From Clostridia bacterium (GTDB taxonomy: Bacteria; Bacillota; Clostridia; Christensenellales; Borkfalkiaceae), in contig JAFTIY010000088.1 of the NCBI GenBank assembly GCA_017456665.1, positions 1-42,718 on the forward strand: a DNA stretch of 42,718 nucleotides. Reading direction: 5' to 3'. The notes under the pieces were generated by a model. It saw only the letters and a program-made list of their open reading frames with translations, ran no database searches and had not been told where the DNA came from. Of this stretch, positions 16,215-22,763 are shown in pieces (within the stretch, counting starts at the first letter, position 1; each line of letters starts with the position of its first letter). The translations under genes and the position numbers were made by a program.

Positions 16215-17068
16215 TTAATCTTTTTGACTGTTACCAATAAACGTACCAAAAGAAGTTACGTTATGTTTATCTTTAGGTTTGCCGTACATAGTGTTTTCGG
16301 GGTCTTTTTCGCGGCGAGCGCCGTAAGATTTACCACCCTTTTTGTCGCCGTATTTTTTAAAGCCCTTTTTATCGCCGAATGATTTGCCACCTTTTTTGTC
16401 GTGATGGTTGTTACCGGGGCGATCTGCGTAAATAGGACGTTCATCTTTAATTTCGTTAGGAACGATTACTATATAGCGATTAGGTTCTTTGCCTTCAGAT
16501 TCGGTTTTAACCTCTTCGTTGTTTAAAAGAGCGGTGTGAATAATTCTTCTTTCAAAGGGATTCATTGGCTCTAAATTAACCTTTCTGCCCGTTCTAACAG
16601 CTTTTGCAGCGAGTTTTTGAGCGAGAGCGGTTAAAGTTTCTTCACGTTTTGCACGGTAATCTTCGCAATCTACAACTACGCGCTTATATTCTTCCCTTCC
16701 GATATTAGCAACAGCACCTGCTAAACACTGTAACGAATCTAAAACTTCGCCACGGTAACCGATTAAAAATGAAGAGTTAGAAGCAATTAAGTTAATGCAA
16801 ATTTTTTCGTCGTCACGAGTGATTTCGGTAGTTGCGTGAACGTTAATAAGATCAAACAAACCGTCTAAAAAGTTAACGGCTCTTTGAGCATCGCTTATTT
16901 TTTTGTTAGCTTAACCTTTGCGGGAATTGCTTTTTTAAATATAAGACCTTTTAAAGTAGGTTCTTCTAATACCTCAATTTCTACCTGTTCGCGAGTAACG
17001 CCAAGCTCTTGCAGCCCACATTCAACGGCTTCTTCTATTGTTTTGCCTTGAATTTCAATACTTTCCAT
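16215..17068 (-). CDS. jag: Jag/KhpB RNA-binding protein, frame broken at a slippery A-run
   Basis: KhpB/Jag is a KH-R3H RNA-binding protein linked to cell elongation and division. The frame from ATG 17068 (AAGGAG upstream) encodes the Jag_N domain MESIEIQGKTIEEAVECGLQ and meets TAA at 16897. The next frame back continues with ISDAQRAVNFLDG, the KH GYRG loop, R3H residues NPFERRIIHTAL and a tail of DKKGxKxxG repeats, ending at 16215. The switch falls at A_AAA_AAA (16904-16898) just before the stop, so a -1 slip or one extra A joins them into about 284 residues. Programmed frameshifting, a real indel and an assembly error all fit. It follows yidC, its usual partner. Confidence 0.85.
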
Positions 17069-17106
17069 TATAATCTATACTCCTTGAAAGCCATTGGCTT
17101 TTTTGA

Positions 17107-18600
17107 TTACTTTTTGTTATTTTTACCTTTTTTATCTTTATTTATTTCGTTAATTCTACCCGTTCTTTTAAGTTCCATTTCTTTAGCTTCTTTAGCGGCA
17201 AGACGTTCAAACTTTTTATCAACTAACTTGTTAATAATTAAGGTTGAAGCTAAACCGAAAACTGAGCTTACTACGATGTAAATTGAGAACGAAGCGGTGT
17301 ACATAAACGAAAAAATACCAAACATAACGGGCATCATCCAGGTCATCATCTTTTGTGATTGAGCGGCTGTGCCGTTTTCGCCATCTACAGTAGAAAGCTC
17401 CATTTGGGTTTTATTTTGCTTTTGTAATACTATCTGTGATAAAAGCATAGTGCCAATTGATAATATTACTAAAATAATGTAACCGTTTGCTTGCGATTTT
17501 TCTTTTTCTAAAGCGCCGGTAAGTTCAGCGTATTGTTCTTCGCTTACAGATTGAACGCTATTATCTGCACCCGAGCAAGAAGCCTTGCAAGATGCAATAC
17601 AGCCCGAACTTTTTACAAAGCCGTATTCTGCAAACGTAGATTTAACGGGATGTTCCCAAGGTAAATCTTGCGACCAAATATTTTTAACCCATAAGAACGA
17701 AAGCTCGGTATTTCTAAAAACTTCGGCAGCAGCTTCACGGCCAAAGCCTTTAATATTTTGGTTTACGTATACCTTTGCATAGTGATTAACTATTTGACTT
17801 GCTACTACGTTTAAATCAAGCTCGCTAGATAAAACGTATTCGTTATTTTCGTTTAAATAAATATCGCCGTCTTCAGCAATAATATAATCGGTTAAAGCAC
17901 CGCTAGTGCCCTTTTCGATTTCGCTGTAAATTAATGCGTAACGCTCGTTTAACTGTTCTTGACTGTAACCCGTGCCAAACGTTACAACAGCATCGTATTT
18001 ATTATTTTGTTCAATTTTAAACACTCCGTTATACTCTGAATTTATAAAATAATTATATAAATTTAAATAACGGGTAACCTTTAAATTTCCGTTTTCGTCG
18101 GTGCTTTCTACCTTTATAACGTAATCTTCGCTGCAGTTATCAATAGCCTGCTCGTAAGCAACGCTCATATTGCAAAAAACGTCAAAATTGGCGTAGTTTG
18201 AATAGGTTGAAAATTGACCGATAACAATTATAAATACTACAAGGTTTAATAACGTGGGTAAGCAAGCAGAAAGAGGGCTATATCCGTTTTTCTTATATAA
18301 ATCTTGTAATTTACGTTGATAAAGCTCTTGATTGTTAGAAAATTGGCGCTGAAGCTTTTCAAGCTCGGGGCGCATTTTTTCCATCATTACAGAATTCTTT
18401 TTAGTAGATACTCTCGAAAAAATATCAAACGGAAGGGTTATAAGCTTTAATATTAAAGTAAAAACTATAATACCTATGCCAATACTTCCACAGCCTTCGA
18501 TAAGAGCTTTGATTATATTACCGAGCCAATCGAGCTCTATAACGTTTTCGATTTTTCCTATAGTATCGACAACGACTGAAAGAATGTTAATTAAGTTCAT
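17107..18600 (-). CDS. yidC: YidC/SpoIIIJ membrane protein insertase with a large insert
   Basis: Inserts membrane proteins alone or with Sec. The core has five membrane segments: IGIGIIVFTLILKLITLPF (about 38-56), the cytoplasmic helical hairpin SVMMEKMRPELEKLQRQF, LLNLVVFIIVIGQF (about 122), ILVILSIGTMLLSQIV (about 380) and the C-terminal pair around SFMYTASFSIYIVVSSVFG. At 497 residues it is nearly twice the Bacillus length because of a ~230-residue insert after the second segment (about 140-365), predicted extracytoplasmic, with a Cys patch CIASCKASC. The tail is Lys-rich. I use ATG 18600; the GTG at 18606 lies inside the ribosome site AAGGTGA. It belongs to the rpmH-rnpA-yidD-yidC-jag cluster. 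Confidence 0.93.
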   Translation of the reverse strand: MNLINILSVVVDTIGKIENVIELDWLGNIIKALIEGCGSIGIGIIVFTLILKLITLPFDIFSRVSTKKNSVMMEKMRPELEKLQRQFSNNQELYQRKLQDLYKKNGYSPLSACLPTLLNLVVFIIVIGQFSTYSNYANFDVFCNMSVAYEQAIDNCSEDYVIKVESTDENGNLKVTRYLNLYNYFINSEYNGVFKIEQNNKYDAVVTFGTGYSQEQLNERYALIYSEIEKGTSGALTDYIIAEDGDIYLNENNEYVLSSELDLNVVASQIVNHYAKVYVNQNIKGFGREAAAEVFRNTELSFLWVKNIWSQDLPWEHPVKSTFAEYGFVKSSGCIASCKASCSGADNSVQSVSEEQYAELTGALEKEKSQANGYIILVILSIGTMLLSQIVLQKQNKTQMELSTVDGENGTAAQSQKMMTWMMPVMFGIFSFMYTASFSIYIVVSSVFGLASTLIINKLVDKKFERLAAKEAKEMELKRTGRINEINKDKKGKNNKK

Positions 18601-18662
18601 AGTCACCTTGATCGATTTTTTTTACAGTTAAAAAATTATAACAGATTTTTGTGTTTTTTAGA

Positions 18663-18905
18663 CTAAATAAGCCACTTTTTTACACTCGGATCATCAGGAA
18701 CGGGATCGTATCCCCCTTTGTTTAGCGAATTACATCTTAAAATCCTAAACAATATTAAAGGAAAGGCCTTAAAAAAAGGGTATTTTTCAAGCGCCTCTAT
18801 TGCATAAATGGAGCAAGTAGGCGTAAAAATACAACCACTATTTAAGCCTTTTGATATATATTTTTTATAAAGTTTTATTATCCATATAAAAAAGCGGTTA
18901 ATCAT
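18663..18905 (-). CDS. yidD: YidD membrane protein insertion efficiency factor
   Basis: An 80-residue YidD with the family motif GCIFTPTCSIYAIEALEKY (residues about 24-42), the YKKYIS start region and NKGGYDPVPDD near the end. It is thought to assist YidC-dependent membrane protein insertion at the inner face of the membrane. It overlaps the end of rnpA by 8 nt, so the two are translationally coupled, and it precedes yidC, as in most bacteria. Confidence 0.95.
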   Translation of the reverse strand: MINRFFIWIIKLYKKYISKGLNSGCIFTPTCSIYAIEALEKYPFFKAFPLILFRILRCNSLNKGGYDPVPDDPSVKKWLI

Positions 18906-19221
18906 TCAACAGGTTTTCCTTACAAAGCAGATATTTAATATCTTCGTTATAGCGCTTAAAAGAGTAGTCGTCGCTCGGCTTTGGGACTATTACTATATAA
19001 TATCCCCCTTTAAAAGAGCTAGTATACTCGCGCATACAAGCGCGCAAAAGCCTTTTAATTCTGTTTCGTATAACGGCTTTTCCATTCTTTTTACTTACGG
19101 AATAACCTATTTTTAAATCACGGGCTTTTACGTACACCAAAAGCAAGCTTTTGGCGTAACATCTTTTCCCTTTTTTGAAAACCAGGTCGAAATCGCTTCT
19201 TCTTTTTAACCTGTTATCCAA
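18898..19221 (-). CDS. rnpA: Ribonuclease P protein component
   Basis: The basic protein subunit that helps the RNase P RNA mature tRNA 5' ends. At 107 residues it has the start RLKRRSDFDLVFKKGKR and the core signature GKAVIRNRIKRLLRACMRE (about residues 46-64), the RNA-binding helix. It starts 8 nt after the end of rpmH and overlaps yidD at its 3' end, the conserved rpmH-rnpA-yidD order. Confidence 0.95.
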   Translation of the reverse strand: MDNRLKRRSDFDLVFKKGKRCYAKSLLLVYVKARDLKIGYSVSKKNGKAVIRNRIKRLLRACMREYTSSFKGGYYIVIVPKPSDDYSFKRYNEDIKYLLCKENLLND

Positions 19222-19229
19222 TTTTTTAA

Positions 19230-19364
19230 TTATGCAGAAAGTTTATGACGACCTTTAGCTCTTCTTCTCTTTAAAACGTTTCTACCGCTTTTGGTAGCCA
19301 TTCTTTTTCTAAAGCCGTGTACTTTACTGCGTTGTCTTTTCTTGGGTTGGTAAGTTCTTTTCAT
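19230..19364 (-). CDS. rpmH: 50S ribosomal protein L34
   Basis: A 44-residue L34, nearly all basic: [18 protein letters not shown] then [18 protein letters not shown]. The start at ATG 19364 is fixed by the family's MKRTYQP beginning and by CGGAGG 9 nt before it. A longer open frame upstream is not coding. It begins the rpmH-rnpA-yidD-yidC-jag transcript. Confidence 0.97.
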   Translation of the reverse strand: MKRTYQPKKRQRSKVHGFRKRMATKSGRNVLKRRRAKGRHKLSA

Positions 19365-19410
19365 TATGTTAATCCTCCGATTTTTTCTTCGTTTAAAAAG
19401 TACTTTTAAT

Positions 19411-19453
19411 ATTTTATTTATTTTACGCCGTTTTGTCAACAAATTAACGGCGT
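19411..19453 (-). promoter_or_regulatory. rpmH promoter overlapped by a hairpin
   Basis: Minus-strand TTGACA (19439-19434), 17 nt, TAAAAT (19416-19411). ACGCCGTT (19425-19432) can pair with AACGGCGT (19446-19453), so the hairpin covers the -35 box and spacer. There is no U-run in the dnaN direction, so it looks like a regulatory or read-through structure, not an intrinsic terminator of dnaN. Confidence 0.7.
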
Positions 19454-19486
19454 TTTATTTGCTTTATTAGCCTTTTTTTGCCTTTT

Positions 19487-20590
19487 TTAGCCGTTTATTC
19501 TGATAGGTACGATTAAGTAAAGCACGTTTTCGTCGCTATTAGGCCTTATAACGCAGGGCGAAATTGGGGTGGTTAGCGAAATTTTTACAAAATCGTCTTC
19601 TAAAACGTGCATGCAGTCTAAAACGTATTTACTGTTAAACGCTATGAGTATATCTTTACCCTCAAGGCTAATTAGTACGTTTTCGTTAATGTTGCTCATT
19701 TCTGAAGTTGCGGTAATGTTTACGCAGTTTTCTTTAATATCAAATTTTACTAGGTGGTTTTGCACTCCCCTAGAAACAACTGCAGCTCTTTCTACAGCGT
19801 TTTCAAATATTACTTTATTAGCCTTAAATTCGGTTAAAAAGTTAGTGGGAATAATTTGCTTATAATCAATATATTCTCCCTCTAAAAGCCTTGCGGTTAA
19901 AATAGTATTTTCTACTTCTACCATCAAGTTTCTGTCTTGTATAATAACGGTTATAAGGTCTTCATCGTTATCTAAAAGACGGATAATTTCGTTAAGAGCA
20001 CGTGAGGGAACTATAGCTTTAATTTTGCCGTAAACCTCTTTTACGGGCTTTTTGCATAGAGCAAGGCGGCGACCGTCGAGTGCTACGCAAGTAATCATAT
20101 CTCTTTCAGCTTCGAGTAAGCAGCCTTTTAAAATAGGACGGCTATCATCTTGTAAACAGCAGAAAGAGGTTTTGTTTACTAAGCTCTTAAAATCTTTTTG
20201 AACCATAGTAAACGAATTTTCTTTAATTTCTTTGGTTATTACGGGAAAATCTTCGGGATCTATTGCCTGAATAAAACCAACTGAAGAGCTGTAAGTGATT
20301 TTTAAGCGGTTATCGTCGAGATAAAGCTCTAAATCATCCTCTTCTTCTAACTTTTTGATAAATTCTGCAAAAAGCTTACCGGTAACTAAAGTTTCGCCCT
20401 CCATATAGGTTTCGGCCTTAATAGTTTTTTCGATAGCTATTTCGTTATCGGTTGCGATTAAAGTTAAACTATCCCCTTTACAAACGAGTTTTATGCACTC
20501 TAAAATAGGATTAATACCTCTTGTGCTTACCGCTTTAACAACTTTTAAAACTGCATTTGAAAGATCAAGCGCTTTAACGATGGTTTTCAT
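19487..20590 (-). CDS. dnaN: DNA polymerase III beta subunit (sliding clamp)
   Basis: Ring-shaped processivity clamp for the replicative polymerase. The 367-residue protein shows three repeated clamp domains: MKTIVKALDLSNAVLKVVKAV to about 120, about 125-245, and about 250 to the ending YLIVPIRI. Conserved pieces include NPILECIKLVC, DDSRPILKGCLLE, VALDGRRLALCKK and PISPCVIRP. ATG 20590 has CGGAGG 4 nt upstream; earlier in-frame starts lack a ribosome site. It points the same way as rpmH and lies directly between rpmH and the probable origin, the position normally held by dnaA, which is absent. Confidence 0.97.
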   Translation of the reverse strand: MKTIVKALDLSNAVLKVVKAVSTRGINPILECIKLVCKGDSLTLIATDNEIAIEKTIKAETYMEGETLVTGKLFAEFIKKLEEEDDLELYLDDNRLKITYSSSVGFIQAIDPEDFPVITKEIKENSFTMVQKDFKSLVNKTSFCCLQDDSRPILKGCLLEAERDMITCVALDGRRLALCKKPVKEVYGKIKAIVPSRALNEIIRLLDNDEDLITVIIQDRNLMVEVENTILTARLLEGEYIDYKQIIPTNFLTEFKANKVIFENAVERAAVVSRGVQNHLVKFDIKENCVNITATSEMSNINENVLISLEGKDILIAFNSKYVLDCMHVLEDDFVKISLTTPISPCVIRPNSDENVLYLIVPIRING

Positions 20591-20976
20591 GCTTCCTCCG
20601 AAAGAATTAATAATATTTTTATTTATTCTAAGTAATAAAAACAGTAGGGTGCTGTGATTTTGTGGAAATAACAAAAATTAAGCGTTTTGCCTACGTTTTT
20701 TAAATTTTTTAGTGTTGAAAGGTTGTTGAATTTATCTTAATAAATTGTGTTTAACCTGTTTTTTAGTGGATAACTTTTGCTTTTAACCAACTAATTTATA
20801 AAAAACGTTAATTAAAGCTTTTTTTGGCAAAAATAGCCGCAATCCGCACTATAACGTATATATTATATATTATAATTTTAAAAAAAGCAATTAAAAATGC
20901 GCGTGATATTAATTTATGTTCTAAATTTTAAAGTTACTTTATCCATTTTTTAACAAAAAACAAAAAGTGTAAAAAG

Positions 20977-21020
20977 TTATCCACATTTACACAGTTTATC
21001 AAGGTGGATAACCTGTGTAA
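20977..21020. promoter_or_regulatory. DnaA-box cluster in oriC
   Basis: TTATCCACA (20977), TTACACAG (20987), GGTGGATAA (21003) and CTGTGTAA (21013) sit within 44 bp. The last three form a nearly symmetrical palindrome. Confidence 0.8.
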
Positions 21021-21064
21021 GAAAAGTTAATTGTGTAAAACTCAATAAAAAATCATTATTTGAG

Positions 21065-21093
21065 TTGTTAAAAGGCTTTTTTTATGTTATAAT
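21065..21093 (+). promoter_or_regulatory. rsmG promoter, probably giving a leaderless mRNA
   Basis: TTGTTA (21065-21070), 17 nt, TATAAT (21088-21093). The rsmG ATG is at 21100, 6 nt after the -10 box, the same geometry as the DUF2726 gene, and no Shine-Dalgarno site is present. Confidence 0.65.
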
Positions 21094-21099
21094 TACGGT

Positions 21100-21789
21100 A
21101 TGAACGGCATACTTTTACAAAACGGAATAAATTTAGATAATAAAAGCATTGAATGCTTGCAAACTTTTTGCGATTTTTTGTTACAAAAAAACAAGCAGTT
21201 TAATTTAACTGCCATAAAAGAAAAGCAAGAGGTTTATTTAAAACACTTTGCAGATAGCTTGATCGGTACTAACTTTTTTATAAACGCAGGTAGAGTTTTA
21301 GAGGTTGGTTCGGGAGGCGGATTCCCTTCAATTCCGCTAAAAATAGCAAATAGAGATATTAATTTTACTCTAATGGAAGCAACGGGTAAAAAATGCACCT
21401 TTTTAAAAGAGTGCGCAAACCTATTTAATTTTGAAAATTTTGAGGTTTTAAATTTAAGAGCTGAAGAAGCAAGTAAAAACACTACTTTAAGAGAAAGCTT
21501 TGATACGGTTACCGCAAGAGCTGTTGCTTCACTTAACGTTTTAAGCGAACTTTGCATGCCTTACTTAAAAGTTGGCGGTAAAGCTGTTTTTTATAAACAG
21601 TTTTCTGAAAGCGAGTTTGAAGAAGGTAAAAAATCGGTTGAGCTTTTAGGCGGAAAAATAGACCAAGTAAAAAAATACAAGCTTATCGGATTAGATCAAG
21701 AAAGATGTTTAATTATAATAAAAAAGGTTAAAAACACGCCCGAAAAATATCCGCGAGAGTATAAAAAAATAATAAAAACCCCGCTATAA
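21100..21789 (+). CDS. rsmG: 16S rRNA (guanine-N7) methyltransferase
   Basis: Methylates G527 (E. coli numbering) of 16S rRNA. The 229-residue protein has the family start QFNLTAI and YLKHFADSL, the SAM-binding loop LEVGSGGGFPSIPLKI (about residues 67-82), FTLMEATGKKCTFLKE and VTARAVASLNVL. rsmG (gidB) is a standard origin neighbour, usually beside parA/parB. Here parAB lie 9 kb away. Its last codon and stop, CTA TAA, are the first six bases of a 16-nt repeat copy, so the repeat trims or defines the C-terminus. Confidence 0.96.
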   Translation: MNGILLQNGINLDNKSIECLQTFCDFLLQKNKQFNLTAIKEKQEVYLKHFADSLIGTNFFINAGRVLEVGSGGGFPSIPLKIANRDINFTLMEATGKKCTFLKECANLFNFENFEVLNLRAEEASKNTTLRESFDTVTARAVASLNVLSELCMPYLKVGGKAVFYKQFSESEFEEGKKSVELLGGKIDQVKKYKLIGLDQERCLIIIKKVKNTPEKYPREYKKIIKTPL

Positions 21790-21799
21790 CGCGATTATC
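21784..21799 (+). repeat. 16-nt repeat, copy 7 (15/16), forming the rsmG stop
   Basis: CTATAACGCGATTATC. Bases 21784-21789 are the final Leu codon and TAA of rsmG; this is the only copy seen to enter a reading frame. Confidence 0.85.
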
Positions 21800-21825
21800 A
21801 CGTAATTTTAAAAAAAATAGGCTTA

Positions 21826-21834
21826 TGCTAAAAT
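21826..21834 (+). promoter_or_regulatory. Extended -10 promoter candidate
   Basis: TGCTAAAAT fits an extended -10 box (TGnTAnAAT type). It lies 64 nt before ATG 21899; no convincing -35 box. Confidence 0.4.
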
Positions 21835-21898
21835 GACGGTTACTTTATTTAAAAATTAACCATTGTTTGCAAAATCGCCAAAAAATAATAAAGGTAAA

Positions 21899-22381
21899 AT
21901 GAAAAGAAAAAGTATAGTTAAAAAGAAAAACTTTATATTAATATTAGGTATTTTAATAAGCGCAGCTTTTCCGCTTGGAGTAGTAGCAACCGTTTTAGGA
22001 GCAGTAAATGAAAACACGCCTATTATGGTTTTAGGACTTGTTGGTTTAATTTTAAGCTTTTTTGCTATTCCGTTTGTGTGGATAGCATTTGGAGGGCTGG
22101 TTACAAAAAGTAAAATTTGGTACTCAATAGTAAAACGTGGTATTACAGACGTTAATACGTTGGCAAATATTTTTAACCTTCAGCCCCAAGCGGTAACTAA
22201 CGTTATTAAAAATTTAATATCTAAAAATTACCTCGATTATACTCTACTTTATAAAAAGATAGAAAGCGAAATTAAACAAACGAATATAAAGTGCTTTAAT
22301 TGCGGCGCTGTTTTAAAAGAAAACGAAAACGAGTATTTTTGCGAGTATTGCTTTAGTAAGTTTAAAAAAACACAATACTAA
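21899..22381 (+). CDS. Membrane protein with winged-helix-like segment and zinc ribbon, unknown function
   Basis: A 160-residue protein. A basic start (MKRKSIVKKKN) precedes two membrane segments (about 13-33 and 42-67). A cytoplasmic helical part follows: SIVKRGITDVNTLANIF then LQPQAVTNVIKNLISKNYL, which looks like a helix-turn-helix or winged helix. The C-terminal zinc ribbon has CFNCG and CEYC pairs (about residues 138-155). I do not recognise a named family. The domain order suggests a membrane-tethered sensor or nucleic-acid-binding protein. Start ATG 21899 has a weak AAAGGT site; a TTG at 21863 would add 12 residues. A terminator follows, so it is a single-gene unit. Confidence 0.7.
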   Translation: MKRKSIVKKKNFILILGILISAAFPLGVVATVLGAVNENTPIMVLGLVGLILSFFAIPFVWIAFGGLVTKSKIWYSIVKRGITDVNTLANIFNLQPQAVTNVIKNLISKNYLDYTLLYKKIESEIKQTNIKCFNCGAVLKENENEYFCEYCFSKFKKTQY

Positions 22382-22392
22382 TAATAAAAATT

Positions 22393-22424
22393 CCCCTTTT
22401 TATTAAAAAGAGGGGTGTTTTTTT
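22393..22424 (+). terminator. Intrinsic terminator of the zinc-ribbon gene
   Basis: CCCCTTTTTA and AAAAAGAGGGG pair across a tiny loop, followed by GTG and a seven-T run. Confidence 0.88.
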
Positions 22425-22438
22425 ATATAAAAGTGGGG

Positions 22439-22454
22439 CTATAACGCGATTAAC
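22439..22454 (+). repeat. 16-nt intergenic repeat, copy 8 (perfect)
   Basis: CTATAACGCGATTAAC within AAAAGTGGGG...TGAGTTTTTT, just after a terminator. Confidence 0.92.
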
Positions 22455-22619
22455 TGAGTTTTTTAAGTAAAAATAGGCGGTTTTGTATCAAAAATGTATA
22501 AATAAATAGGTAAAAGGTTTAAAAAAAGGCCTAAAATACAGTTTTTAATCAAAAAACAGGCTATTAATGTAATTAAATAAAAATAAATTGTAAAATTTTT
22601 TAAATTGTGCCACATATCA

Positions 22620-22648
22620 TTGACATATTTGTGATAATTATATATAAT
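22620..22648 (+). promoter_or_regulatory. Perfect consensus sigma-A promoter of the PFOR gene
   Basis: TTGACA (22620-22625), 17 nt, TATAAT (22643-22648). The leader is about 110 nt, with GGAGG 10 nt before ATG 22764. The rest of the 22382-22763 gap holds only the terminator and repeat copy 8. Confidence 0.9.
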
Positions 22649-22763
22649 AAGTAATTGAGTGTGCTAATAAGAGCAGTTTAAAATTGAATAAAAATAGTTA
22701 ATGCTCAATAGTACCGTAAAAATTTAGTTTTTAATTTAAGATAAAAAATCGGAGGTTTTTTCA

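Larger units (their letters stand above)
20591..21099. other. Probable chromosomal origin region (oriC)
   Basis: A 509-bp gene-free region between divergent dnaN and rsmG. It holds a perfect DnaA box TTATCCACA (20977-20985), near-perfect boxes GGTGGATAA (21003-21011) and AGTGGATAA (20765-20773), and an imperfect palindrome whose arms TTACACAG (20987-20994) and CTGTGTAA (21013-21020) enclose one box. An AT-only stretch around 20855-20880 (TATATATTATATATTATAA) is a candidate unwinding element. CTATAACG at about 20850 resembles the start of the 16-nt repeat. Flanking genes and divergent transcription support origin function. Confidence 0.75.

Noticed and set aside
19425-19453. Intrinsic terminator of dnaN
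   Set aside because: The stem is good, but on the minus strand it is followed by an A-rich tract, not a U-run.
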